Made by a program: the position numbers and the translations under genes
Shown: positions 34,954-44,534 of the stretch, one piece after another
How positions within the stretch are numbered: position 1 is the first letter of the stretch
How the letters are laid out: the number at the start of each line of letters is the position of its first letter
Assembly: GCA_007693825.1 (NCBI GenBank)
Contig: RECX01000214.1
Location: 1 to 47,814 of the forward strand
Reading direction: 5' to 3'
DNA from: Balneolaceae bacterium
Lineage (GTDB): Bacteria > Bacteroidota > Rhodothermia > Balneolales > Natronogracilivirgulaceae
Length of the DNA: 47,814 bases
Notes under the pieces: model-generated
Told to the model about the DNA's origin: nothing
The model's database searches: none
What the model saw: only the letters and a program-made list of their open reading frames with translations

Positions 34954-37467
34954 ATGAGAACATTGCTCGCCCTGCTCAGGCCACTGGTAATGATCAATTA
35001 CCGCTACCCCTTTGCAGTACTCTCCTTATCCATTTTAATTGCAATCGGAGCCGGTTTTTATGCCACAAGGCTTGTAATCGATACCGATCTTGCCAGTCTG
35101 CTGCCGGATCACTACGACAGCGTTCAGGCACTGGAACGCCTGCGTGATACCGTAGGAGGGGAGACCCCGCTTGAAGTAACAATCAATTCTCCTGATTTCG
35201 AAGCAAACAAAGCATTTGCGGAGGCACTCATACCACGGGCTATGGAGTTGTACTACCCGCGGCTTGATGACAATTTCGTGAACCGCTATGAGTACCGGCG
35301 CGATGTTGAAGTACTCAAGGACTATGCGTTGTATCTCTCCACGGAGGATGAAATTGGCCAGGTGATCGATTTCCTTGAAGAACGGCTTGAGCAGGCTCGC
35401 CTTGAGGCCAATCCGTTTTTCATTGATTTCGAGGACGATTTTGACGACGAGGAGGAAGAAGAAGATGAACGGCTCCGGGAATTTGAACAGATGTATCATG
35501 AACTCATCCCGTCGGAATATCCCGTCAACCAGGACAGTTCCAGTCTCGTGCTCAGCTTTTTCCCGACCGGGGCTCAAAGCGACCTCACATACATCAGCGA
35601 CCTGTTCGAAGCATTCGGGGAACTGATCGCCGAAATGGATCCGGCTTCCTACCATCCGGAAATGGTCGCCGTTGCCGGAGGTCGACTCGAAAGACACCTT
35701 ATGGAACTCGACTCCATCATAAGGGACGTTGTCACCAGTTTCGGGTCCGGCATCACCGCAGTGATCCTGCTTGTAGGATTCTACTTCATGATCAAACTGA
35801 TCATCAACTACCGCCGCGGACACTTCAGACACCGCAGGCATTCGCTCTTCGACCATCTGATACGCTTTCCCGTTCCCATCATGGTGATCGGCATACCGCT
35901 TCTGATAAGCCTGAGTATCACGTTTGCCATCGCCTATTTTGCACTCGGCACACTGAATACGATGACCTCGGTCCTGTTTGTGATTCTTTTTGGATTGGGA
36001 ATCGATTACGGCATTCATTTTTATGCGCGGTATCTGGAAAAAAGGTCCGCAGGGGAAAACGTTCGCAGTGCCCTGTTTCAGACCTACGACAGCACCGGCG
36101 CCGCAATCATGACCAGTGCCACCACTACGGCAGTCGCGCTTTTTGTACTTATGATTGCCGATTTTCGCGGCTTTTCCGAATTTGGATTCATTTCAGGAAC
36201 CGGAATCGTGCTCGCGTACCTCTCCATGCTCTTCGTCCTGCCAGCCATTATTGTCATCTTTGAGCGTTACCGTCTGATCCTCATCAACAAGAATCTGTAC
36301 CCGATACACACGAAATCCGGTGAAGCGGCACCGTTCCCGTTTGCGCGCACCATATTCATCGCCGGCACATTCATCGTCGCACTCGTACTTTTCAACACAG
36401 ACAAACTCTATTTCGAATACAATTTTGGCGAATTGGAACCAGAGTTTCCTAAATACGTGGAATACCGTGAGCTGAGAGGTGATATCGATCAGGCCACCGG
36501 ACGCCGCAACCCGGCCTACATCCTGGCCGACACGGATGAAGAAGTACGGCTTATCCTTCAAACCATTCGGGAAAAGAAAAAAAACAATCTTGAGACTACC
36601 ATCCTTGCCGTTGAAGCCCTTCAGGAACGTTTTCCTGTCAACCAGGCCGAAGAAGATATCAAGCTTGCCAAAATTGCCGAAATAAGGGAATTGCTCAACG
36701 ATCCTTTCATGCAGGACGTGGAAGGCGAATATATCGACATATTGCAGCGGGCGTCCCGGGTAAGAGAACCCCTCAGCGTGGATGATGTGCCGGACTTCCT
36801 TAAAAACAGGTTTGTCACCAGGGACGGAGAAATTGGCCGCTTTGTCATGGTCTATCCCGCAGTGGGTCTCTCAGACGGAAGAAATTCCATCGCCTTTAAA
36901 AACGAGATCGGGGTTATCGAAACCAGCGACGGCCGTACCTACCACGCCGCCAGCACCTCCATTGTGGCTGCCGAAATGCTGGAACTGATGAGGGACGAAA
37001 GCCCGTACATGGTTGCTGCGACCTTCATCATGATATTCATATTGGTCTACGTCGGATTCCGTTCCTTTCGCTGGACGATAATAGCCATGCTTCCCCTGCT
37101 TATTGGCCTGAGCTGGACCTTCGGCGCCATGATCATGCTCGGACTCTCTTTCAACATGTACAATCTTGTCGTGCTGCCTGCTATTTTGGGCATCGGCAAT
37201 GACAATGGAGTCCACCTGGCAAGCCGCTACAGAGAGGAGGGAAGAAAAAGCATGTCCGCCGTGCTGAAAAGTACCGGCCAGCATATTACAATCGGATCCT
37301 TTACGACCATGCTCGGATTTGCGGGGCTTCTGCTGACCAACCACCCCGGCCTTACCTCGATCGGTGTTCTGGCTGTTGTGGGAATCGGACTGACCCTTTT
37401 TTCGGCCCTGACCTACCTTCCGTCGCTGGTGCAACTTCTTGAAAATAAGGGATGGATAAGGTTTTGA
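34954..37467 (+). CDS. RND/MMPL-family exporter (HpnN-like)
   Basis: 837 aa, two SSD-like TM blocks: LNTMTSVLFVILFGLGIDYGIHFYARYLE and MYNLVVLPAILGIGNDNGVHLASRYREEGR. Confidence 0.9.
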   Translation: MRTLLALLRPLVMINYRYPFAVLSLSILIAIGAGFYATRLVIDTDLASLLPDHYDSVQALERLRDTVGGETPLEVTINSPDFEANKAFAEALIPRAMELYYPRLDDNFVNRYEYRRDVEVLKDYALYLSTEDEIGQVIDFLEERLEQARLEANPFFIDFEDDFDDEEEEEDERLREFEQMYHELIPSEYPVNQDSSSLVLSFFPTGAQSDLTYISDLFEAFGELIAEMDPASYHPEMVAVAGGRLERHLMELDSIIRDVVTSFGSGITAVILLVGFYFMIKLIINYRRGHFRHRRHSLFDHLIRFPVPIMVIGIPLLISLSITFAIAYFALGTLNTMTSVLFVILFGLGIDYGIHFYARYLEKRSAGENVRSALFQTYDSTGAAIMTSATTTAVALFVLMIADFRGFSEFGFISGTGIVLAYLSMLFVLPAIIVIFERYRLILINKNLYPIHTKSGEAAPFPFARTIFIAGTFIVALVLFNTDKLYFEYNFGELEPEFPKYVEYRELRGDIDQATGRRNPAYILADTDEEVRLILQTIREKKKNNLETTILAVEALQERFPVNQAEEDIKLAKIAEIRELLNDPFMQDVEGEYIDILQRASRVREPLSVDDVPDFLKNRFVTRDGEIGRFVMVYPAVGLSDGRNSIAFKNEIGVIETSDGRTYHAASTSIVAAEMLELMRDESPYMVAATFIMIFILVYVGFRSFRWTIIAMLPLLIGLSWTFGAMIMLGLSFNMYNLVVLPAILGIGNDNGVHLASRYREEGRKSMSAVLKSTGQHITIGSFTTMLGFAGLLLTNHPGLTSIGVLAVVGIGLTLFSALTYLPSLVQLLENKGWIRF

Positions 37468-37528
37468 AACAGCGACTTCTCCACAGCCCGGTAACAACAG
37501 ACCGAATACATCAGCCTGAAAAACCGTC

Positions 37529-38416
37529 ATGATCACCGACACCCCGGCCATTGTCTTCAAAACGGTTTCCTTCAGTGAAAGCAGCCTTGTTGTAACTCTG
37601 CTTACCGAAAAGCACGGAAAAATCCCTGTTATGGCCCGTGGAGCCAGACGGAACAAAAACAGGTTTGGAGGGCTGCTCCAGCCCGGAGCCATTCTGGAGG
37701 TATCCTACTACCACAAATCAACCCGTGAAATCCAGAACCTGCGCGATGTTTCCCAGAAACAACCTACCTGGCGCATCCAACAGGACATGGAAAAGATGGC
37801 CATAAGCCTGGCCGCACTGGAACTGTCCGAACAACTCTGCCACGAATATGAGCCCATGCCGGACATGCACCTGTTCCTGGCCGATTTTCTTGCCTGGCTG
37901 CATGAAAGCAAGTCCAGCCCCCGGTTTCTGTTTCCTTATATCCAGTATCGCATGGCACAGATCAGCGGTATTGGAATATCCCTGCAACTGCCGCAATCCA
38001 CGATGCAGCGACAGTCACCTGTCCATCCCGACTCCAGTGATCTGCCTGCCCCCAGTGATCTGCCTGCCCCCAGTGATCTGCCCGGCTCCATTGATCTGTC
38101 CGGCTCCAGTGATCTGTCCGGCTCCACGTTAAGGCATACCGTAAATGAACCGCAAACAGAATTCCCTTGTTATCTGAACGTGGAAAGCGGCTGTGTCACA
38201 GTCAAGCCCGATCACGGCATGTCTTTCGGGCTCACAAAATCTCAGGGCGAGTACTTCCGTTATATTGCTGACGGAAAAAAGTCGAGGCTTTTGAACACCG
38301 ATTTCCCCGCACCAGACATAAAACATCTGATCCATCATCTCGATGCCTACTTCCAGTTCCACCTGGAAGGTATCAGAGGAAGAAGATCAGACGCCATTTT
38401 TGAACAAATTCTCTGA
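37529..38416 (+). CDS. recO: DNA repair protein RecO with a repeat-containing insertion
   Basis: ITDTPAIVFKTVSFSESSLVVTLLTEKHGKIPVMARGARRNKNRFGGLLQPGAILEVSYYHKSTREIQNLRDVS. Confidence 0.9.
   Translation: MITDTPAIVFKTVSFSESSLVVTLLTEKHGKIPVMARGARRNKNRFGGLLQPGAILEVSYYHKSTREIQNLRDVSQKQPTWRIQQDMEKMAISLAALELSEQLCHEYEPMPDMHLFLADFLAWLHESKSSPRFLFPYIQYRMAQISGIGISLQLPQSTMQRQSPVHPDSSDLPAPSDLPAPSDLPGSIDLSGSSDLSGSTLRHTVNEPQTEFPCYLNVESGCVTVKPDHGMSFGLTKSQGEYFRYIADGKKSRLLNTDFPAPDIKHLIHHLDAYFQFHLEGIRGRRSDAIFEQIL
38036..38125 (+). repeat. In-frame 18-bp tandem repeat, 5 units, inside recO
   Basis: Encodes SDLPAP-SDLPAP-SDLPGS-IDLSGS-SDLSGS. Confidence 0.96.
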
Positions 38417-38421
38417 TCAGC

Positions 38422-39945
38422 ATGCCATTCCATCAAAAACTGCTTACAGGCGTCCTTATCCTGCTTACAGGCATGCTGCTGGGCGTACTCATGATGATCA
38501 TGCGGGGCAACTGGATTCCTCCCGAACGGGTCCAGGTGCGCTACACGGAGGTTCTGAGAAGCGCTCCTCCCGTCGATTCTCTCACGGCGCCCGTTTTTTC
38601 CGGCCCGACAACCCTCTTCCGGGATATCGCAGAAAGTGTGATCCCGGCCGTGGTTTACATCGAAACGGAAATCGCCATGCAGCAGGCCGTTCCCGATGAT
38701 GAACACCATAATTTTGAAAACCAGTTCTGGGACCGGTTTCTTCCAAGAAGAAGGGCCCAAAGTATTGGATCCGGCGTGCTTGTATCCAGCGACGGCTATA
38801 TCCTGACCAACCATCATGTTATTCAGGGTGCGGATAACCGGATCCGGGTCATGACCCACGATCGCAGACAATATCAGGCCACCATTGTTGGAAGTGATCC
38901 GTCAACCGACCTTGCCGTGATCAAAATCGAAACAAGCGACGCCAGCCCGATCATCATAGGCAATTCTGATTATGTGAACATCGGCGACTGGGTCATGGCG
39001 GTCGGCAACCCGTTCCGTCTGAGGTCCACCGTAACCGCGGGTATCGTGAGCGCTGTCGGCCGCGACGTGGATATCATTTCCGACCGGATGCGCATCGAAA
39101 GCTTCATCCAGACAGATGCCGCCATCAATCGCGGCAACAGTGGCGGAGCACTGGTAAATACCATGGGCGAACTGATCGGAATCAACACGGCCATTGCCTC
39201 GGAAAGCGGAACGTACCAGGGCTATGGTTTTGCCGTGCCTGTCAACATGGCCATGAAAATAGGTCAGGACATGATCGAATTCGGATCTGTGCAACGGGCA
39301 TTTCTTGGAGTTGAGATTGCCTCCGTAGAGTATGAACAGGCACGCAGGCATGGATTGAGCCATGTGAGTGGCGTGGAAGTGCGAAGTGTAGTGCCGCGTG
39401 GCAGTGCGGACCTGGGTGGACTGAAAAGGGGAGATGTCATTCTGGCCGTAAATGATTTTCCTGTTGATGCCGCAAACCGTCTGCAGGAACGCATTGCACT
39501 GATGCGACCCGGCGAGGAGGTTACACTTAGCGTCTGGCGCAATAAAAAAGATCAGCAGCTCCGGTTTCCGCTGCTGGGACTTGAAGATGAAACCATTCGG
39601 GAATGGGCAAGTGCGGCACCTCCGCAACCGCAACCCATGGACTTCGGTAACGAAACAGAATCGGGTGTGCCGCAGAAATCCTTCGATGCCGGATTCACCC
39701 TTGCCGAGCTGGCCATATTGGAAGAAATGTCCCGCAACGAACTGGTTGTCGTAAGGGTTGAACCGGGCAGCGCCTCCCATGAGGCAGGAATCCGGGAGGA
39801 AGACGTGGTTACCCATGTCGAAGAAACACCCGTGGAATCTCTGGATCAATTCACTGCGGCCTGGCAAAATAAGGACGGTCAGGAAATTGCTGTTCATGTC
39901 CTTCGGGAATCCCGCACGCTCACAATCACCATTCCCGCACATTGA
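38422..39945 (+). CDS. HtrA/DegP-like serine protease with two PDZ domains
   Basis: GSGVLVSSDGYILTNHHVI, STDLAVIKIE, TDAAINRGNSGGALVNTMGELIGINTAIAS; PDZ regions RGSADLGGLKRGDVILAVNDFPV and EPGSASHEAGIREEDVVTHVEETPV. Confidence 0.95.
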   Translation: MPFHQKLLTGVLILLTGMLLGVLMMIMRGNWIPPERVQVRYTEVLRSAPPVDSLTAPVFSGPTTLFRDIAESVIPAVVYIETEIAMQQAVPDDEHHNFENQFWDRFLPRRRAQSIGSGVLVSSDGYILTNHHVIQGADNRIRVMTHDRRQYQATIVGSDPSTDLAVIKIETSDASPIIIGNSDYVNIGDWVMAVGNPFRLRSTVTAGIVSAVGRDVDIISDRMRIESFIQTDAAINRGNSGGALVNTMGELIGINTAIASESGTYQGYGFAVPVNMAMKIGQDMIEFGSVQRAFLGVEIASVEYEQARRHGLSHVSGVEVRSVVPRGSADLGGLKRGDVILAVNDFPVDAANRLQERIALMRPGEEVTLSVWRNKKDQQLRFPLLGLEDETIREWASAAPPQPQPMDFGNETESGVPQKSFDAGFTLAELAILEEMSRNELVVVRVEPGSASHEAGIREEDVVTHVEETPVESLDQFTAAWQNKDGQEIAVHVLRESRTLTITIPAH

Positions 39946-40102
39946 CTTTTTTTAATGAATTCTCATCCAGGATCCATTGCCATCCACAGATCTTTGTCCA
40001 ACAGCACGAATAGTCATTTTACAGGTGGCTGATGTATCAAATCAACATTGCCCGGTCAGGGTAGTTGCCAAACGGCAGAAAAAGCAAACGCATAGCCAAA
40101 CC

Positions 40103-40669
40103 ATGCCACAATATTTCCATCTATTCCTCATGCTGGCCCTGAGCCTGTCACTTTTCCAGTCCTGCGCGCAATTGCGTGAAGCCGTTGTAGATGATGAGGA
40201 CGAGGCAGTCACTGAAGATGCCGGGATCCCGGCTGAGCCTGAGGAAATCACCGGATTGCCCGCATGGCACGATCCATTGAAACCCGTGCAGATAACCGGG
40301 GATTCGCTCATCGTCTCCGCTGCTGCCGTTGCCGCTGATTCATCCGATGCAAAAGCCATCGCGGAACTGACCTTTGCAGAGTACAGAAACAAGGGCCTCA
40401 CAGATATCCTTTTTCTGCTGCTGGAAGAGGAGGGGGTGGATGTACTGGAGGAGTCAGCACATCCAGGAGCTGAAAAGGAGCGTAGAGAAATGCTTATACG
40501 GCTTTATGCAACAGGAAATGAAGAGTCAGAACCAGAGCACATCCCTGCCGGATCCAGGTCGGTTTCGTGGCACAGTGAAAACGGCCAGGTTCGCTGCTAC
40601 ATCAGGCAAGCCTACGACAAGGCAGAACTGTACGAGGCCATGCGCATGCAGATCCGGCAGACGGAATGA
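40103..40669 (+). CDS. Hypothetical lipoprotein
   Basis: ATG at 40103; MPQYFHLFLMLALSLSLFQSCAQLRE with lipobox-like LFQSC. Confidence 0.6.
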   Translation: MPQYFHLFLMLALSLSLFQSCAQLREAVVDDEDEAVTEDAGIPAEPEEITGLPAWHDPLKPVQITGDSLIVSAAAVAADSSDAKAIAELTFAEYRNKGLTDILFLLLEEEGVDVLEESAHPGAEKERREMLIRLYATGNEESEPEHIPAGSRSVSWHSENGQVRCYIRQAYDKAELYEAMRMQIRQTE

Positions 40670-40696
40670 GTTCTGTGTTACATGCAGCGCTCTGTA

Positions 40697-41950
40697 TTAC
40701 ATGTATGAGATGATCTTGTCGCCGAACTCCGAGGTTTTCAGCAATGTGGCACCTTCCATCTGTCGCTCGAAATCATAGGTAACCTCCTTGTTGCTGATGG
40801 CCGTTTCCATGCCTTTTTCAATGAGACGGGCAGCCTCCGGCCATCCCAGGTGATCCAGCATCATGACTGCTGAAAGAATAAGCGACCCCGGATTCACCAT
40901 GTCTTTTCCGGCATATTTGGGAGCCGTTCCATGCGTGGCCTCAAAAAGCGCAAATCCGCTCTGATAATTGATGTTGGCCCCTGGCGCAATGCCGATCCCG
41001 CCGACACACGCAGCAAGTGCATCGGAAATGTAATCACCGTTCAGGTTGAGCGTGGCTATGACGTCGTATTCGGCCGGACGGGTAAGGATCTGCTGCAGAA
41101 AGGCATCGGCGATCACATCCTTTATCACAATTCCATCCGGAAGCTCACACCATGGCCCGCCATCGATTTCCTTAGCCCCAAACTCCTCTTTGGCCAGCTC
41201 GTAACCCCAGTTTTTGAAGCTGCCTTCGGTAAATTTCATGATGTTGCCTTTGTGGACCAGCGTCACGCTCTTGCGGCCATGCTCCTGCGCATATTCAATG
41301 GCCGAACGGATAAGCCGCTTGCTGCCTTCCTCTGAAACCGGTTTGATGCCAATGGATGAGCTGCCGGGAAAGCGGATGTTGGTGGCGTTCATCTCCTCTA
41401 TAAGGAACTTCTTCACCTTGTCGGCCTCAGGTGTTCCGTTCTGATACTCGATGCCGGCATAAATATCCTCCGTGTTTTCACGGAAAATCACCATGTCCGT
41501 CAGCTCGGGCTGCTTGACCGGGCTCGGGGTGCCACTGTAATAGCGGACGGGACGTACGCAGGCATACAGATCCAGAAGCTGGCGCAGCGCAACGTTCAGA
41601 CTGCGGATGCCTTCCCCGACCGGAGTGGTGAGCGGCCCTTTTATCGCAACCCGGTACTCCCGGATGGCATTCAGGGTATCGTCAGGTAGCCAGGTGTTGC
41701 CACCATAAAAATCCACAGACTTTTCACCGGCATACACCTCCATCCAGGATATCTTTTTGCTGCCACCGTACGCCTTCTCAACAGCGAGATCCACCACTCG
41801 CTTCATGACAGGTGTGATATCCACGCCGGTACCGTCACCTTCAATATAAGGGATTATGGGCCTGTCCGGTACAGAAAGTGTGCCGTCTTGTTGTAAAACT
41901 ATTTGCTTTCCGTCATCTGGTATTACAATTTTCTCAAAATTCATAATCAA
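40697..41950 (-). CDS. icd: NADP-dependent isocitrate dehydrogenase
   Basis: [101 protein letters not shown]. Confidence 0.97.
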   Translation of the reverse strand: MIMNFEKIVIPDDGKQIVLQQDGTLSVPDRPIIPYIEGDGTGVDITPVMKRVVDLAVEKAYGGSKKISWMEVYAGEKSVDFYGGNTWLPDDTLNAIREYRVAIKGPLTTPVGEGIRSLNVALRQLLDLYACVRPVRYYSGTPSPVKQPELTDMVIFRENTEDIYAGIEYQNGTPEADKVKKFLIEEMNATNIRFPGSSSIGIKPVSEEGSKRLIRSAIEYAQEHGRKSVTLVHKGNIMKFTEGSFKNWGYELAKEEFGAKEIDGGPWCELPDGIVIKDVIADAFLQQILTRPAEYDVIATLNLNGDYISDALAACVGGIGIAPGANINYQSGFALFEATHGTAPKYAGKDMVNPGSLILSAVMMLDHLGWPEAARLIEKGMETAISNKEVTYDFERQMEGATLLKTSEFGDKIISYM

Positions 41951-42290
41951 ATAATTATGCCAGGATATTGTTTTTGTTTGCGGTTGGAACCCAAAGATAA
42001 GAAACTTTATGTAACTGCAGGCAGGGTTGTTCCAAAGACATGCAACAAATTCGGCACGCCTGATGATTCCCGTTGCCCGTGATAATTAGTATATTGCCCT
42101 GCACAGGGTCTTGTTCCTCCGGGGAATCACGATTCGGACCGATTTTTTGAGAGGACAGAATAACCCGAAAGTGGCAGCCGTTTTTACCATCTATAGTTGC
42201 GGTATATCTGATGGATGGATGTCGGACTACGGCAAAGTGCATGGTAACCGCGCCAATTATCCATAACCCCAGGCAAATTCCTGACTGATC

Positions 42291-42482
42291 ATGCTTTCAC
42301 CTTTGATGGGCAGAAGGCCCCAGCATAAACGATTCAACTACCAGTACCGGTACTACAAGCCGAACCCCATGCGGCCGGATCGCATCAAGTTCCGCAGAAT
42401 CACCCGTCGCGGCACCGCCGGATCCATACTGCTGTACGCACTCCTTCTGTTTCTGGTCCTGTTGATCATCACCTCATTTTAA
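42291..42482 (+). CDS. Small basic single-TM protein
   Basis: 63 aa: RRPQHKRFNYQYRYYKPNPMRPDRIKFRRITRRGTAGSILLYALLLFLVLLIITSF, just upstream of mutL; start could be the Met at 42306. Confidence 0.6.
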   Translation: MLSPLMGRRPQHKRFNYQYRYYKPNPMRPDRIKFRRITRRGTAGSILLYALLLFLVLLIITSF

Positions 42483-42521
42483 ATATCCAGCTACGTAACC
42501 GACTGAAGCAAAACAAGTATT

Positions 42522-44438
42522 TTGGCTACATCAGGCGATCATTCCTCACTTATCAGACTACTCCCTCCGGAAGTATCAAATAAAATTGCCGCTGGAGAGG
42601 TGGTGCAGAGACCGGCATCGGTGGTGAAGGAGCTCCTTGACAATGCCATTGATGCCGGAGCCGATCATATTTCCGTGGTACTGCAAAATGCAGGCCGGAC
42701 CCTCATCCAGGTTCGTGACAACGGATGCGGAATGTCGCAGCTGGATCTTTCGCTCTGTTTCCTGAGGCATGCCACATCAAAACTCCAGACCGTAGACGAC
42801 CTGCAGAACATCCGTACTCTCGGATTCCGCGGGGAGGCCATGGCATCCATCGCATCCGTTTCCCAGGTCACCGTAACCACCAAACGCGTCGAAGATGAAG
42901 CAGGCGTAGCGTACGAGGTCCATGGAGGCGAAGAGGTCGGGCTTGCTCCGGCCGCATCCGACAACGGCACCAGTGTGACCGTACGGAATTTGTTCTACAA
43001 TGTCCCGGCTCGCCGAGCCTTCCTTAAAACGGACGCCACGGAATTCCGCCATATCCTTCTCATATTCCATCAGGCAGCCCTGGCCTGGCCTGAAATTGCT
43101 TTTGACCTGGACGCCGACGGGGAAATCGTCTACCGCCTGGCGCCAGCGGAGCGGGAGTCCCGTGTAGCCGAACTGTTCGGGAAATCGTACAAAGCCAGCC
43201 TGATCCCGCTGGCCGAATCCACCAGCATGGTGCGCATACAGGGGCTGATCTCTGACCCGAAACTTGCGAAAAAAACAAGGGGAGAACAGTTCCTTTTCAT
43301 AAACAGGCGACCCTTTTATCATCGTCACCTCAATTATGTCATTCAGGAAATCTATCGCGACTGGCTGCAGCAGAACGAGTTTCCCTTCTTCGCTTTATTT
43401 TACGAAGTGGACCCGGAGAGTGTGGATGTGAATGTGCACCCGACAAAGCAGGAAATTAAGTTCGAAGATGAACGCATGATCTCGACCTTTACGCGATCGG
43501 TTGTGAAAAAAGCCCTGAATGATCACATGAGGGTTCCTGTCTGGGACCCCGCTGAAAGTGATATGCCCGCATCCGGAGTAGCGAAACACGAGCATTTCCG
43601 GCGATTTTTTGAAGGCCAGGGCCGGGACACAGCTGCTGCAGGATTTTTTTCCGGCAGAGGTTCCCGGAAAACGGGTGGATTCGTTCCAGCCGATTCGGCA
43701 ACGCGGCTCTATGGCGATGACCGATATCCACAGGAAAAAGAGGGGGCAGCACCCGATAAAGAAGACCGTAGTGATGCAGACAAAAGCGGGCAATCTGTAG
43801 AAATGGATTACAGAATAGATGAAGTGGCATCGCGCAGCCACTCACTTCATGCCGAAAAGCAACGGTTGCAATGGCGCGAAAGCAGGTTCAGCCAGATCCA
43901 CAACCAGTTTATCATTTCACAGACACGCAACGGCATGTTCATCATGGACCAGCACGCTGCTCACAAGCGGATCATCTTTGAAAAGGTGCTGGGCGAAGCT
44001 GAAAGCGGACTTCCCAGCACCCAGCAATTGCTCTTTCCTAAAACCATCAACTTCTCTGCCACCGATTTCAGTCTGCTCAAGGAACTGCATCCCGTGATAA
44101 CACGGATGGGATTCAATGTGCAGGTGCTCAGCGGAAATTCAGCCATGATCCTTGGGGTACCGTCCGATATCCGCCTGGACAATGAGCAGCATGTCCTGGA
44201 GTCCATCATGGAACAGTATAAGGCGATGTCACGCTCCCTTGCACTGGGCGAAAAGGAGCGGATTGCTCTGGCGATTGCCAACAAAGCCGCCATTCCCAGG
44301 GGAAAGAAATTGTCGGAAGAGGAGATGGAAGCACTGGTGGATCAGCTATTTGCCTGCGAGCAGCCCTTCCGTGACCCATTGGGAAAATATACCATCCGTT
44401 CGCTGACCGTGGAAGATCTCCGCGCCATGTTCCGCTGA
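42522..44438 (+). CDS. mutL: DNA mismatch repair protein MutL
   Basis: TTG start; IRLLPPEVSNKIAAGEVVQRPASVVKELLDNAIDAGA, LGFRGEAMASIASVSQV, FINRRPFYHRHLNYVI; C-terminal dimerisation domain MDQHAAHKRIIFEK. Confidence 0.97.
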   Translation: MATSGDHSSLIRLLPPEVSNKIAAGEVVQRPASVVKELLDNAIDAGADHISVVLQNAGRTLIQVRDNGCGMSQLDLSLCFLRHATSKLQTVDDLQNIRTLGFRGEAMASIASVSQVTVTTKRVEDEAGVAYEVHGGEEVGLAPAASDNGTSVTVRNLFYNVPARRAFLKTDATEFRHILLIFHQAALAWPEIAFDLDADGEIVYRLAPAERESRVAELFGKSYKASLIPLAESTSMVRIQGLISDPKLAKKTRGEQFLFINRRPFYHRHLNYVIQEIYRDWLQQNEFPFFALFYEVDPESVDVNVHPTKQEIKFEDERMISTFTRSVVKKALNDHMRVPVWDPAESDMPASGVAKHEHFRRFFEGQGRDTAAAGFFSGRGSRKTGGFVPADSATRLYGDDRYPQEKEGAAPDKEDRSDADKSGQSVEMDYRIDEVASRSHSLHAEKQRLQWRESRFSQIHNQFIISQTRNGMFIMDQHAAHKRIIFEKVLGEAESGLPSTQQLLFPKTINFSATDFSLLKELHPVITRMGFNVQVLSGNSAMILGVPSDIRLDNEQHVLESIMEQYKAMSRSLALGEKERIALAIANKAAIPRGKKLSEEEMEALVDQLFACEQPFRDPLGKYTIRSLTVEDLRAMFR

Positions 44439-44534
44439 TCCGCGTAATACCATCCAGGCATTACAGGAAATATTATGGATCATGGTGCAGATACAGGCGC
44501 AGTTACAGGTACAGGGCCCTGCCTTGTCCGCCGG

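Noticed and set aside
35035-36018. 327-aa minus-strand ORF inside the RND exporter
   Set aside because: Antisense to a clear transporter frame; Cys/His-rich nonsense composition.
38902-39942. 346-aa minus-strand ORF antisense to the HtrA-like protease
   Set aside because: Opposite a certain gene; no domain signature.
42098-42113. CCCTGcaCAGGG palindrome in the icd-mutL gap as a regulator site
   Set aside because: Single short palindrome without a second copy or promoter context.
41955-42242. 95-aa minus-strand ORF upstream of icd
   Set aside because: No motif; region looks intergenic.
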